Shown: positions 9,303-21,827 of the stretch, piece after piece | Position numbering within the stretch: the stretch's first letter is position 1 | How the letters are laid out: each line of letters starts with the position of its first letter | Source: Ahaetulla prasina | Lineage: Eukaryota > Chordata > Lepidosauria > Squamata > Colubridae | NCBI RefSeq assembly: GCF_028640845.1 | Contig: NC_080541.1 | Coordinates: 154,135,502 to 154,199,501, forward strand | Direction: 5' to 3' | DNA: 64,000 nucleotides | Made by a program: the position numbers and the translations under genes | Notes under the pieces: generated by a model | The model's database searches: none | What the model was told of the DNA's origin: nothing | What the model saw: the letters and a program-made list of their open reading frames with translations, nothing else

Positions 9303-12300
9303 TAGAATTTTGTATTTACTGTACTATTATTTATTGTTTGTAACATCACAAATGCCCAAAATGTTAGTAAGCTGAATGGTCTCTAAATCACATTTAAAAC
9401 CAAACAAATACATCAATCAATATATTTAATGTTTGATCAGGCCTCTGATTACATTTACTTTTAAAAGGCCCAATACCATTTTTTAAATTAACAAAAGTGT
9501 CCCTTTCCTATGATATACTCACCTCATCCCACTCCAGTGTTAAAAGTATTATAGGCTGAGCGCTGCATAGTTGCAGATGAATTATCCAGAATTGTTTGAT
9601 GCTTTTCATAATTTATAACTGGGGACATTATTATTGCTTCCAAAGTCTGACTTTGCCCTTCGTGTTGCTCTCATGTACATATCAATGACTATATTTATAG
9701 AAACTGACCAAAATAGTTTCATTTATAAAATTGCTACAATGCAATACATTTTTAGAAATGATCTAGAGGCTGCAGAACTGACACAAAATTCATAGGACTT
9801 GTCCAGATTGGAGAAAGCTGTGTCTTTCAAATTGTTGAGATTCTGATTCTCATCAGCCTAAGCTAGTCAGGCAATGACGGATGGGAATTGTAGTCCAACA
9901 TTTGGATGGTATTTCTAATTTATCTGAAGACTTTCATTGTCTCCTGATAATTCCTAACTGATGCAGAATGCTTTCCAACTCTAATGCCTGAAATTATTAT
10001 CCAAAATTTTCTTTGTTTAATAAATAGTGTGGCCATGGGTTTTGGATTTCTTTTCCCACATGATCACCATTATCACAGATAGTGTTAAAATACACCCTAG
10101 TTGTATTCAGTTCTAGTTTTACTAGCTGTTGTTTTCTTACCTGTTTATTCTTATACCAATACAATCTGATGCCAGATTTATATTCTGTAGGCTCTATTGC
10201 AGCTAAATCAGCCTTCCTAATCTGTGTGCTAAGTTATTTGAAAGCACCAGGACTGGGGAAGGCTGCCCTAAATTCAAGTAACAAGATCAGCAATTAAAAC
10301 AACAAGCAAGACTTACCCAAACAGACATTCTTCTGTCTCTGTTTGTCCCAAAAAGTCTATACCATCTCTCACCTTTAAATAGGCTAAAAGTTGTAATTTA
10401 CCAACTGTCGGAAGTCCATTCTCCCACTCCCAAGCCAAAGTTTTATTGTTTCCTTGAGTACCCAGAAATCTGTCTGGGTACGAGTTGGCTTTAATATATA
10501 GGTCAAGACGGGAAATTGTGAATCAGAAACAACTCTGATTGGAGGGAGGCATCCCTTTGGGATGCCATTTTTATTATTCCCTTGAGCATGGCAATTTAAG
10601 CACTTTTCTTGAATATACAAAAGTAAGAGTGAAAGCTAATTCTATGTCAAACAGAGATGGATTCACCGTTAAGGGAACATAATTGAACTCCTATTCAAAG
10701 GCCAGGGATTGAGAAGTACTTTTATGATGGGGCTGTGTCTTTGGGAGAGATTAGTATGGTTCAGAGTAATCACGAGGATTTGTTCAATGGTTATCATTCT
10801 ATTAAGCTCAGTGGACGCTGAATCAGATCTGTAGAAAGCTTTCTGGGAAAACTGAAGACTTGACAGCTGTCAGGTGAAGTAACAATCCACTGTGAAATTC
10901 TTAATGGCAGGTTTTCTTTTTTGACCCCAGAAACTAGTTCTTTTTATTGCACGGAAGCAACCAAATGCTCCTTTGAGCTGTTGAGTCACATTGGTTTCAC
11001 ATCTCACTGACATTATGGAACCTTTGTTTCAGAAAAAAAATTGTTCCCAGTTCCCAGATAGGCACTGTGTAAATGAACTAGATTTCCTGGAATCACTAAT
11101 CGGTGATTGGCTCACAGATAGAAACTGGGCGTATCAGTGAAAAAGAGCAAGTGTATTTTTAGAGTACAGGGACCAGATTATTCATTGATGAAAGCTTGAA
11201 GGCTGTTCCATATTATGCTTAGCTTGTTGTGGCCCTAGGCAGTCATTGCAACTTCTGGGATAAAACATATGTTGCAATGTTCCATTCCAGTGTTGCTTTT
11301 TATCTAACTGCATCTCCAAAATTGTATTGCAGCTATTGTGCAAGTTAGGTATTTCCATGTAGCCTGTTAAATTGGCTTTTAGCTCTGCATCCAAAATTCA
11401 GCTCAATAGTGTGCAATCCGTGATAAATTGTTTCAGTTTTATAATATCCTTCATGTGTGTGTGTGTATGTGTGTGTGTATGTGTGTGTGTGAAATAGGGT
11501 TCCTATTGTTATTGAGCCATTCTGTAGAAAAATATTCAGCAAATGAAACTGTACTCTGAAATACTAAATATGTCATTCAGTCTACTTTAGAAACTGATAA
11601 TTCAGCTGCTCTATGCATGGAAATTTATTGTAGATTTATCTGGGGATATTTTTTTCCTTGTTCATTTCTTATTTTCAAAGAAAAGGACAAAAACTTAAAC
11701 AAGCCTGTTATGAGAAGTGTATTCCTCTTTTATATGGTGATGAAACAGCTACCCAACGATCCCTAATTATAATAACTGGCTTAAACTTCTATAACCTTTT
11801 GTATACAGATGTATATCCATGGCTCTTATTAGTTATGTCTCTGGGAAAAAAGAATTACAGAATGTCAGCACTCATGTTGATATAAATCCATACTTTGGAT
11901 TATTTTCAACTGCTTTTAGCAGCCAGTAACCAGCATTATACTAGCCGTGTTTCAGTCCACCAAAAGAATGGGCTCAAGGAGATAGCTCTGAACTGATATA
12001 TTGCTAATAGATACTGTTTTCATTCCAGCCAGCACAGATGTGGAAATGGGCAAGAAATCAGAAATCTATCCAAGATGAGTTTTTCACCGCAGGCTAATTC
12101 CACTCAATGGGATATAGATTCAGACACAATCAAAGAGTCTAAAGAATTGCTAAAAATGAAATGCAGTAAACCAGGGATCTGAACCAGCCATCTTTTTTTT
12201 TTTAATCAGAATTATGCACTGAGAAACAATCCAGAATCAGGTTAATTGGCACTATGCAAGAAACTTCAGACTGTTTCTTAATTCATATCTATTCTGTGGT

Positions 12301-12580
12301 TGAGGTTCTTCAGCAAGAAGACATTAACGTACATCTGTGTGCTTTCTCATGAGCAAAACGATTGTGCCATTACATTCCTGCTCAAAGAACAAGCTAATGT
12401 GTTCATAGGTATTTTGCACATATGTTTCTTTGCTTAAGAAGCTTACCTGGCTGTACAGATGTCTACTGAAAGCAATATCAGAAGTGCAACAAGTTGTGAG
12501 CTAAAAGGTCTAATTCTTTCCTGGCTCACATTATTGTGTATGCTTGGAATAATGCCTGAAGAAGGCTAGAAGTAGTAGAT
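9303..12580. other. Long quiet stretch
   Basis: No gene or recognisable repeat family in 3.3 kb apart from a short (GT)n at 11453-11492. Frames are all short and without domains. Parts could be conserved non-coding DNA, but I cannot judge that from one sequence. Confidence 0.5.
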
Positions 12581-13318
12581 TTTTTTTTTTTTGTCACAAC
12601 AGTATATATAAGCATATGCATGAAATAATTATACAATATATAAGCATATATATAAGCATAAGTATGTAATAATTATATTAATTGGATATAATGAAAGGAA
12701 GCAATAGAACAGGAACGGTAGGCATGCTTGTGCTCTTATGCATGCCCCTTACAGACCTCTTAGGAATGGGGTAAGGTCAATAGTAGACAGTTTTTGGTTA
12801 AAGCTTTTGGGATTTTGGGAAGAGACTACAGAGTCAGGTAGTGTATTCCAGGCATTAACACCTCTGTTACTGAAGTCATATTTTTTGCAATCAAGATTGG
12901 AACGGTTAACATTAAGTTTAAATCTATTGTGTGCTCTTGTATTGTTGCAATTGAAGCTGAAGTAGTCTTCAACAGGAAGGACATTGTAATGGATGATTCT
13001 ATGAGTTAAACTCAGGTCCTGTCGAAAGCGGCGGAGTTCTAAGTTTTCTAAACCCAGGATTTCAAGTCTGATGATATAAGGTATTTTGTTGTATTCAGAG
13101 GAGTGGAGAACTCTTATTGTAAAGTATTTCTGGACACGTTCAATTGTATTGATGTCTGAAATGTGGTATGGGTTCCAGACAGACGAGCTGTATTCAAGAA
13201 TTGGTCTAGCAAATGTTTTATATGCTCTGGTTAGCAGAGTAGTGTTTCTGGAGAAGAAGCTACGCAAGATTAGGTTTACAACTCTTAAAGCCTTTTTTGC
13301 AATGTAGTTGCAGTGGAT
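12581..13318 (-). mobile_element. Rex1/CR1-like LINE fragment, copy A
   Basis: On the minus strand this is the last ~190 codons of the RT ORF, the 3' UTR and an A-rich end (TGTTGTGACAAAA). It contains TRAYKTFARPILEYSS and LDCKKYDF, matching copies at 40946 and 56024. The coding part (13318 down to 12749) has no stop. Its 5' side stops where the (TA)n begins at 13331. The longer apparent 244-codon frame is an artefact of reading through (TA)n. Confidence 0.75.
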
Positions 13319-13328
13319 ATATGATATA

Positions 13329-13330
<2 letters not shown>

Positions 13331-13406
<76 letters not shown>
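13331..13406. repeat. (TA)n microsatellite at a Penelope-like end
   Basis: It directly abuts the 3' end of the minus-strand Penelope-like copy. The same element end meets (TA)n at 18814 and at 19758. Confidence 0.95.
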
Positions 13407-13408
<2 letters not shown>

Positions 13409-15625
13409 TCTTTGGTTGTTCGGGTTTTCTCCGTGTAAAATTGGAAGTGTCTTGGCGGCGTTTGACGAAGTCTCATTCGTCATCTTCAGGCTTCAGCTTC
13501 GTGCTTCTGGGAGCAATGTGTGATCGCAGCTGTTTCTTCCTTTTAACTGCTAGTGGGGTTTGAACTGATTGGGTGGGAGCTTGGCTGTGCTCTGATTGGA
13601 TGGGGTTTTCTGTGCTCTGATTGGCTGGGGTGTGTCCTGTGTTGGTGGGGGCTTGGTTGTGCTCAGTCTAGTCTGTGCTGCAGGGGATTTGAGCTGGTGA
13701 GCTGCATAGCTGTTGTTTGGCTTTGTGGTTCGTGCTACATCTTCATAGTGGGTGTCAGTCTGCTGCATGAATGGATTGGAGGGGTTTGAAATGGCTAATG
13801 TTGCAGCTGCGGTCTGGCTTCTGGTCCTTGGTCGTGCTTCATGATCAGTGTGGGTTTGGGTCTGCTTTCTGGGTGGATGTGCGGTGGTGACATCCTGTGT
13901 GGACCTTGTGAGTGTGGGTCTGGTGTCATTCCTCGTGTTAGGGACTCGCTTTGTCAATAAGGGCGGGTTTCAAATGGCTGGTAGGCGGAGGTATCATCTC
14001 GCTTGTTCATGCTGTGTGGGCGTTTATCTCAATGGCTTCTCTGATTATTCTGTTGTTAAAGTGTTCAGTTTTGGCGATAGTTCTGGTCTTTTAAAGTCAA
14101 TATCATGTCCTGTGACTTTAAAGTGTTGGACCAGGGAAGAAGTTGGTTCCTCTTTTGAATGAGTTCTTGTGTTCTTCAATGCGCACTTATTCTTCTGTTG
14201 GTTTGTCCAATGTATGTGGTGGGGCAGGCGGTGCATGGGATTTCATATACCCTTGATTTTCTAACTCAATTTTGTCTTTGGGGTTTCTTAGGATGGTGGA
14301 TATTTTTCTGTTTGTGCAGAATGCTGTCTTGATGTTGTGTTTGTGGAGGATCTTGCTGATTCTGTCTGTGGTGCCTTTTATATATGGGAGGTGGGCTGTG
14401 CCGTTTTCTTGTTCTCTGTCTTGGATTTTAGTGGGGGTTCTTTTGGATTAGCTTGGTAATCTTATTTCTTTGGAATCCATTGGATGTTAGTACGTTAGTG
14501 AGAGTGTCTAGTTCGGGTTTTAGGTGTTGTTCATCAGCTAAGCATTTTGTTCTGGAGATGAGTGTCTTGGCTACGGAGTTGATCTGTGCTGGGTGGTGAG
14601 AGTGCAGATAGCGGTTTGTGTGTGTTTTCTTCTGGTAGATGGTGTGTCCTAGGGAGCCATTGGGTTTCCTGTAGACTAAGACATCCAGGAAGGGAAGTTG
14701 GTTATTAACTTCTGTTTCCATGGTGAACTGTATTTTGGGGTGTAGGCTATTGAGGTGTGTGAGGAAGTTGTCAAGTTTTTCTTTCCGTGTGGCCAGATTA
14801 TGAAGGTGTCGCTACATATCTGAGCCAGAGTTTGGGTTTGTGATCAGATTTTTCTAGTGCTTGGGTTTCAAAGTGTTCCATGTAGAGATTGGCAATGACA
14901 GGTGAGAGGGTGATCCCATGGGTGCTCCTTCTACTTGTTTGTATTTTTGTCCATTATAGATGAAGTATGTGTTGGATAGGCAGTGGTTGGTCAGATCTAG
15001 GATGTGCTTGGGGGTTATATTTGTTTTGGATAGCTGTCAAGGCTTCTTTGATTGGCACTTGGGTGAAGAGGATATGACATCAAAGCTCACGAGTAGGTCG
15101 CTGGGCTGTAAGTTTTGTTTCTTATGATCTCTATGAACTGGAATGAGTTTTTACGTGTGAGGTGATGGATTCTGCATAGGGCTGTAGTTGTTTGGCGAGA
15201 AATTTGGCTAGGTTTTGTAGAGGTGAGCCTATGGAGCTGACTATGGGTCTGAGTGGGGGTTCCTTCTTTGTGTATCTTGGGAGGCCATAGAGCTTAGGGC
15301 ATCTGGATGATTTCTCTGGGAATGATTCTTTGTTGGATTTCTTCGCTGATGGGGAGGCTTTTATTTTGGATCTAGTGGTTTTTCTAGGTAGGGGGGTCTG
15401 TTATGCAGGGTCTTGGAGTAGGTTGGTTAATTTGGGTCAGATGTTCATAACCACCGCTGCCCTTGTCTGCTGGTAGGATTATTATGCTGGTATCTTTTCA
15501 GGTTAAGTAGTGCTGTCTGTTCCTCTTGCAGTTGCTTTTGGGTGGCTTGCTGGTGCAGAGGATGTTGAGATCTCAGTCTGATTTTGTTAGCGCCATCGGG
15601 TTGATTTTGGTCAGGCTGGTTTCAA
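13407..15625 (-). mobile_element. Penelope-like element copy 1 (minus strand)
   Basis: The copy reads on the minus strand from 15625 to its end at 13407. It includes RT, a GIY-YIG-type endonuclease region, a long non-coding 3' part and a terminal segment with a hammerhead-like motif (13459-13489, damaged). At 15624 it meets copy 2 head to head, forming a large inverted repeat. It shares lesions with copies 2 and 3: an in-frame stop at 15372-15374 and a short deletion just before the APMGSP motif. Confidence 0.8.
14045..15625 (-). pseudogene. Penelope-like RT/GIY-YIG remnant, copy 1
   Basis: Penelope-like elements encode an RT followed by a GIY-YIG endonuclease. On the minus strand one can see PADKGN (about 15460), KNPNG-like RKPNGSLGHTIYQKKTHTN (about 14660), and TYIGQTNR with surrounding cysteines (about 14220). 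Several stops and single-base indels break the frame. The endonuclease core is recognisable, but no stretch longer than about 100 codons is open. Confidence 0.75.
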
Positions 15626-16520
15626 CCCCGTGACGCTAACAAAATCAGACTCAGATCTCCAACATCCTCTGCACCAGCAAGCCACCCAAAAGCAACTTAC
15701 CCAAAGAGGAACAGACAGCACTACTTAACCTGAAAGATACCAGCATAATAATTCTACCAGCAGACAAGGGCAACGCCACGGTGGTTATGAACACATCTGA
15801 CTACCAAACCAAATTAACCAACCTACTCCAAGACCCTGCATACAAGCCCCTAAACACAGACCCCACCACCTACCTAGAAAACCACTAGATCCAAAATAAA
15901 AGCCTCCCCATCAGCGAAGAAATCCAACAAAGAATCATTCCCAGAGAGAAATCATCCAGATGCCCTAAGCTCTATGGCCTCCCAAGATACACAAAGAAGG
16001 AACCCCACTCAGACTCCATAGGCTCACCTCTACAAAACCTAGCCAAATTTCTCGCCAAAGAACTACAGCCCTATGCAGAATCCATCGCCTCACACGAAAA
16101 ACTCATTCCAGTTCATAGAGATCATAAAGAAACAAAACTTACAGCCCAGCGACCTACTCGTGAGCTTTGATGTCATATCCTCTTCACCCAAGTGCCAATC
16201 AAAGAAGCCTTGACAGCTATCCAAAACAAATATAACCCCCAAGCACATCCTAGATCTGACCAACCACTGCCTATCCAACACATACTTCATCTATAATGGA
16301 CAAAATACAAACAAGTAGAAGGAGCACCCATGGGATCACCCTCTCACCTGTCATTGCCAACTCTACATGGAACACTTTGAAACCCAAGCACTAGAAAATC
16401 TGATCACAAACCCAAACTCTGGCTCAGATATGTAGACGACACCTTCATAATCTGGCCACACGGGAAAGAAAACTTGACAACTTCCTCACACACCTCAATA
16501 GCCTACACCCCAAAATACAT
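15624..16520 (+). mobile_element. Penelope-like element copy 2 (3'-truncated)
   Basis: It starts at the same internal point as copies 1 and 3 (CCCC.TGACGCTAAC) and runs through most of the RT. It ends after CACCCCAAAATACA, where a 31-bp filler separates it from copy 3. It carries the shared stop (15886-15888). Frames on the opposite strand here are shadows. Confidence 0.8.
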
Positions 16521-16551
16521 CCCAATTGATTTTGTTAACCATTATATGGGA

Positions 16552-18811
16552 GTTGAAACCAGCTGACCAAAATCAACCCCGATGACGCTAACAAAATCAG
16601 ACTCGAGATCTCCAACATCCTCTGCACCAGCAAGCCACCCAAAAGCAACTTACCCAAAGAGGAACAGACAGCACTACTTAACCTGAAAAAAGATACCAGC
16701 ATAATAATCCTACCAGCAGACAAGGGCAACGCCACGGTGGTTATGAACACATCTGACTACCAAACCAAATTAACCAACCTACTCCAAGACCCTGCATACA
16801 AGCCCCTAAACACAGACCCCACCACCTACCTAGAAAACCACTAGATCCAAAATAAAAGCCTCCCCCATCAGCGAAGAAATCCAACAAAGAATCATTCCCA
16901 GAGAGAAATCATCCAGATGCCCTAAGCTCTATGGCCTCCCCAAGATACACAAAGAAGGAACCCCACTCAGACCCATAGTCAGCTCCATAGGCTCACCTCT
17001 ACAAAACCTAGCCAAATTTCTCGCCAAACAACTACAGCCCTATGCAGAATCCATCACCTCACACGCAAAAAACTCATTCCAGTTCATAGAGATCATAAAG
17101 AAACAAAACTTACAGCCCAGCGACCTACTCGTGAGCTTTGATGTCATATCCCTCTTCACCCAAGTGCCAATCAAAGAAGCCTTGACAGCTATCCAAAACA
17201 AATATAACCCCCCCAAGCACATCCTAGATCTGACCAACCACTGCCTATCCAACACATACTTCATCTATAATGGACAAAATACAAACAAGTAGAAGGAGCA
17301 CCCATGGGATCACCCTCTCACCTGTCATTGCCAATCTCTACATGGAACACTTTGAAACCCAAGCACTAGAAAATCTGATCACAAACCCAAACTCTGGCTC
17401 AGATATGTAGACGACACCTTCATAATCTGGCCACACGGAAAGAAAACTTGACAACTTCCTCACACACCTCAATAGCCTACACCCCAAAATACAGTTCACC
17501 ATGGAAACAGAAGTTAATAACCAACTTCCTTCCTGGATGTCTTAGTCTACAGAAACCCAATGGCTCCCTAGGACACACCATCTACCAGAAGAAAACACAC
17601 ACAAACCGCTATCTGCACGCACTCACACCACCACCCAGCACAGATCAACTCAGAGCCAAGACACTCATCTCCAGAACAAAATGCTTAGCTGATGAACAAC
17701 ACCTAAAACCCGAACTAGACACTCTCACTAACGTACTAACATCCAATGGATTCCAAAGAAATAAGATTACCAAGCTAATCCAAAAGAACCCCCCACTAAA
17801 ATCCAAGACAGAGAACAAGAAAACGGCACAGCCCTCCTCCCATATATAAAAGGCACCACAGACAGAATCAGCAAGATCCTCCACAAACACAACATCAAGA
17901 CAGCATTCTGCACAAACAGAAAAATATCCACCATCCTAAGAAACCCCAAAGACAAAATTGAGTTAGAAAATCAAGGAGTATATGAAATCCCATGCACCGC
18001 CTGCCCCACCACATACATTGGACAAACCAACAGAAGAATAAGTGCACGATTGAAGAACACAAGAACTCATTCAAAAAGAGGAACTAACTTCTTCCCTGGT
18101 CCAACACTTTAAAGTCACAGGACATGATATTGACTTTAAAAAGACCAGAACTATCGCCAAAACTGAACACTTTAACAACAGAATAATCAGAGAAGCCATT
18201 GAGATAGAAAAACGCCCACACAGCATGAACAAACGAGATGACACCTCCCGCCTACCAGCCATTTGGGAAACCCCCCTTATTGACAAGCGAGTCCCTAACA
18301 CGAGGAATGACACCAGACCCACACTCACAGGTCCACACAGGATGTCACCACCGCACATCCACCCAGAAAGCAGACCCAAACCCACACTGATCATGAAGCA
18401 CGACCAAGGACCAGAAGCCAGACCGCAGCTGCAACATTAGCCATTTCAAACCCTCCAATCCATACATGCAGCAGACTGACACCCACTATGAAGATGTAGC
18501 ACCACCACAAAGCCAAACAACAGCTATGCAGCTCACCAGCTCAAATCCCCTGCAGCACAGACTAGACTGAGCACAACCAAGCCCCCACCAACACAGGACA
18601 CACCCCAGCCAATCAGAGCACAGAAAACCCCATCCAATCAGAGCACAGCCAAGCTCCCACCCAATCAGTTCAAACCCCACTAGCAGTTAAAAGGAAGAAA
18701 CAGCTGCGATCACACATTGCTCCCAGAAGCACGGTTGAAGCCTGAAGATGACGAATGAGACTTCAAACGTCGCCAAGACACTTCCAACGGAGAGAAACCA
18801 ACAACCAAAGA

Positions 18812-18813
<2 letters not shown>
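16552..18813 (+). mobile_element. Penelope-like element copy 3 (most complete)
   Basis: This copy begins GTTGAAACCAGCTGACCAAA and runs through RT, endonuclease and 3' untranslated part to the 3' end at a (TA)n tract. The terminal segment 18715-18813 holds CTGAAGATGACGAATGAGAC followed by AAACGTCGCC, the hammerhead-like motif with 4-5 bases lost. The copy is inverted relative to copy 1 and follows copy 2 in the same direction. Confidence 0.8.
16575..18200 (+). pseudogene. Penelope-like RT and GIY-YIG endonuclease remnant, copy 3
   Basis: This is the enzyme that copies the element and cuts its target. RT signatures in order: LPADKGNATVV (about 16711), CPKLYGLPKIHKEG (about 16919), LLVSFDVISLFT (about 17126), GAPMGSPLSP (about 17301, next to a short deletion), and RKPNGSLGHTIYQKKT-like text (about 17552). 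The endonuclease region has IPC..CPTTYIGQTNRR (about 17989-18036), the GIY-YIG core with its cysteine pair. Breaks include a stop at 16842-16844 and several one-base indels, so it is not functional as read. Confidence 0.8.

Positions 18814-18874
<61 letters not shown>
18814..18874. repeat. (TA)n microsatellite between Penelope-like pieces
   Basis: About 30 TA units lie between the 3' end of copy 3 and an inverted copy of the same 3' end. Confidence 0.95.
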
Positions 18875-18878
<4 letters not shown>

Positions 18879-19757
18879 CGGGTTTTCCCGTAAAATTGAA
18901 ATGTCTGGCAAATCACAAAGTCTCATTCGCCATCTTCAGGCTTCATCTTCGTGCTTCTGGGAGCAATGTGTGATTGCAGCTGTTTCTTCCTAACTGCAGT
19001 GATAAACAGTTTGCTGATGGATGTAAACACAGACAAATCCAATCAGAGCACAAAAAACCCCATCCAATCAGAGAACAGCAAGCTCCCACCCAATCAGTTC
19101 AAACCCCCACTAGCAGTTAACCCCCACTTGGTCGTGCTTCATGATCAGTGTGGGTTTGGGTCTGCTTTCTGGGTGGATGTGCGGTGGTGACATCCTGTGT
19201 GGACCTCGTGAGTGTGGGTCTGGTGTCATTCCTCGTGTTAGGGACTCGTTTGTCAATAAGGGCGGGTTTCCAAATGGCTGGTAGGCGGGAGGTATCATCT
19301 GATGAACAAACAAATGAAGCACGACCAAGGACCAGAAGCCGGACCGCAGCTGCAACATTAGCCATTTCAAAGCCCTCCAATCCATACATGCAGCAGACTG
19401 ACACCCACTATGAAGATGTAGCACCACCACAAAGCCAAACAACAGCTATGCAGCTCACCAGCTCAAATCCCCCTGCAACACAGACTAAATTGAGCACAAC
19501 CAAGCCCCCACCCAAACAGGACACACCCCCAGCCAAACAGAGCACAAAAAAACCCTCCATCCAATCAGAGCACAGCCAAGCTCCCACCCAATCAGTTCAA
19601 TTCCCCACTAGCAGTTAAAAGGAAGAAACAGCTGCGATCACACATTGCTCCCAGAAGCACGAAGCTGAAGCCTGAAGATGACGAATGAGACTTCGTCGAA
19701 ACGTTGCCAAGACATTTCCAATTTTACACGGGAGAAAACCCGAACAACCAAAGACCT
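18875..19757. mobile_element. Scrambled Penelope-like 3' pieces
   Basis: Four segments of the same 3' region alternate in strand: minus 18875-18998, plus about 19036-19127, minus about 19129-19310, plus about 19314-19757. The last segment ends with the best-preserved hammerhead-like motif of this family. The arrangement fits template switching or repeated nested insertion. Frames of up to 156 codons here come from untranslated sequence and have no domain. Confidence 0.7.
19672..19708 (+). ncRNA. Hammerhead-ribozyme-like motif in a Penelope-like end
   Basis: The order is CTGAAGA (19672-19678), a spacer T, stem II GACGAA/TTCGTC (19680-19685 with 19692-19697, 6 perfect pairs, loop TGAGAC), then GAAAC (19698-19702) and GTT. 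Hammerheads need CUGANGA, a helix, GAAA, then UH at the cleavage site. Published work reports hammerheads in Penelope-like elements with very short stem III. The extra U beside stem II and the weak stem I lower confidence. Related copies at 13459-13489 and 18742-18770 are damaged. Confidence 0.45.
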
Positions 19758-19782
19758 ACATATATATATATATATACATACA

Positions 19783-19814
<32 letters not shown>

Positions 19815-19849
19815 CATACATACATACATACATACATATAGATATATAT
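19758..19849. repeat. (TA)n/(CATA)n microsatellite
   Basis: TA units give way to CATA units right after the Penelope-like 3' end. Frames across it are repeat translations. Confidence 0.95.
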
Positions 19850-21051
19850 GAAGCTTGGATCAGCATATCCCCAGCATTGATTTATACATAAATTTATGTT
19901 GACAGTCATGATGTTTGGTAATGTAGGACAAAATGTGAGCACTACCCAAAACAGTTTTTTCCCCTCTACTTTTCAATTATGTGGCAAAAACTATTACTCT
20001 TAAAACTGAATCTCAGACTTTAAAATCTACATGTTTTATAAAACTTGTAAGGAAAATGTTGCAAGTTCTCCCCAATTAAGTTTTTTATCACAGCAGGGAT
20101 GTTAGATAAGAGGGGAAAAAATCAGTTCAGAACAGCTCAAATTTTTAAAAAGAAGAACCAACCATCATCTGGCATCACAACTGCTGTCAAAAACTAGGAT
20201 ATTGTTCTTATACCAAGATTTCCAATGGTGCATGGGGAGAAATGCCTGCAAAAATCAGGGAAAAGCACAAAACAGATTCAGTGTATGACTGTCCACTTGT
20301 CCTTTTAGGACCATAAGCAGACTTTCCTTATACATATTAGGCTTCTGTTGCCCTTCATGGGAAAAAAAATATGTAAAGGGATTTACAGCCAACCAGAACT
20401 AACAAGCAAGTCTTACTTATTATCAGAGCAGATGGAGAACCCTAGTTCAATGTGCAAAGCTTGGAATTAATACCTTAGTTCGTCCCAAAGAAGAGGCAAC
20501 ACCCTGCTTTCCACAGCTCTAAATAACTGGCCGTCTCATTTAAGTACCAAGTTTCATTACACAATCAGGAACATGAATGTTGGAGAAGTCATGAAGGCAC
20601 TCCACCCTCAACAGGATATTCAGCAACAACACTGTCAGTTAATACAGAGTTTGCATCATAAGACCAAATTGCAATAACTAATAATTGGGTTCCCTTGATG
20701 CCACTGAGAAATTATATTCACCACACCTAAGGAAGGAAGCCACAGATCTAGGGCACTAATCAGATTGCTGAAATAAAAGTTGCATTACAAGTAGAAAGTG
20801 ACCTAATGAAAGAAAACAAAATGTGGGAGGTTGGTTTGACATCATGACCTGAAAGCTAAGATTACCAAGAATCATAAAATTGGAAGGTGACCACGGTGCT
20901 GATGGTGGGGATGATCCAATGGAGCTCTATCTGATTCCTATTAAATAGGAGAGGACATAAACAGTCCAAACATCTCTTTAATGATAGACAATCCTTTTTC
21001 TCGGTACCAATATCACAAGCAAGTGGGATGGTATACTAAGGGACATATGTT
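19850..21051. other. Unassigned sequence
   Basis: No gene or repeat family I can name. Base composition is ordinary and frames are short. Confidence 0.5.
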
Positions 21052-21059
21052 CTCCAGAC

Positions 21060-21502
21060 CAGGGGTGAAATGCTCCCAGTTCGGACCAGATCGGCCGATC
21101 TGGTAGCGATGGCATTGGATGTTTCAGAGAACCAGTGATAAAAATCCCTGGGCCCCTGCCCATGCCCAACCTATCGCCCAGTTGCTCGCTTGTCCATTTG
21201 CTGCTTCTTTTAAAAAATGCTTTTAAAAGGTTAAAGAAAGGCTCTGACAATCACAGCTGAGTCGTGCGATTGTCAGAGTCTTTCTTTTTACTTTTAAAAG
21301 CAAAAACAACCTATTCAGCCGAATAGGTTGTAAAAAATGCTTTTAAAAGTTAAAAAAAAAAGATCATGTGCCACAGCTGATCACCCCACTGTGTATGGTT
21401 CTACTTACCCCATGCCTCCTTTTGGCATGCTCTGCGCACGTGTGCACACCTCGCATGCACAGCCAGCGAACCGGTAGTAAACTGGTTCATTTTTCACCAC
21501 TG
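21060..21502. mobile_element. hAT-type element with internal hairpins
   Basis: The ends are CAGGGGTGAAATGCTCCCAG and TTCATTTTTCACCACTG. It is flanked by CTCCAGAC (21052-21059) and CTCCAGTC (21503-21510), 7 of 8 matching. The interior holds an inverted pair around GCTCTGACAATC (about 21240-21290) and a second hairpin, ACAACCTATTC...GAATAGGTTGT (21307-21332). No transposase. Confidence 0.75.
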
Positions 21503-21827
21503 CTCCAGTCCAATAAATAACAGAATATCTGGCCATTCCCAAATGCTGGGATTTCTACAGGATACCCAATAGGCACATCCTCCTTGGCAGCCCCCCTTGA
21601 TCCTGCTCAATCTAATTTTTAAAACAAATATTCAATTGAAAATGGGAATTTATCAGGCTGCATAGTAGGCAACTATCTTAAAGCATAATCTGGATTATCA
21701 TCAATGCCAATGCCATCTCCTGTATACTCAGGAAGCCTTCTTATAAAACAGGCCAGTTGGAGTCTAAAGCTTTCTGTGGAATAAGTTCAAGTACCCATTG
21801 TAAAAGATAAAGAGAAGCTGAGGTAAC

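Noticed and set aside
12749..13483. 244-codon minus-strand frame as a single protein
   Set aside because: Its N-terminal ~55 codons are Penelope-like end sequence and (TA)n translated as Tyr-Ile. Only the C-terminal part is Rex1-like RT.
19148..19618. 156-codon plus-strand frame
   Set aside because: It crosses a Penelope-like orientation switch near 19312 and reads untranslated 3' sequence on both sides. No domain.
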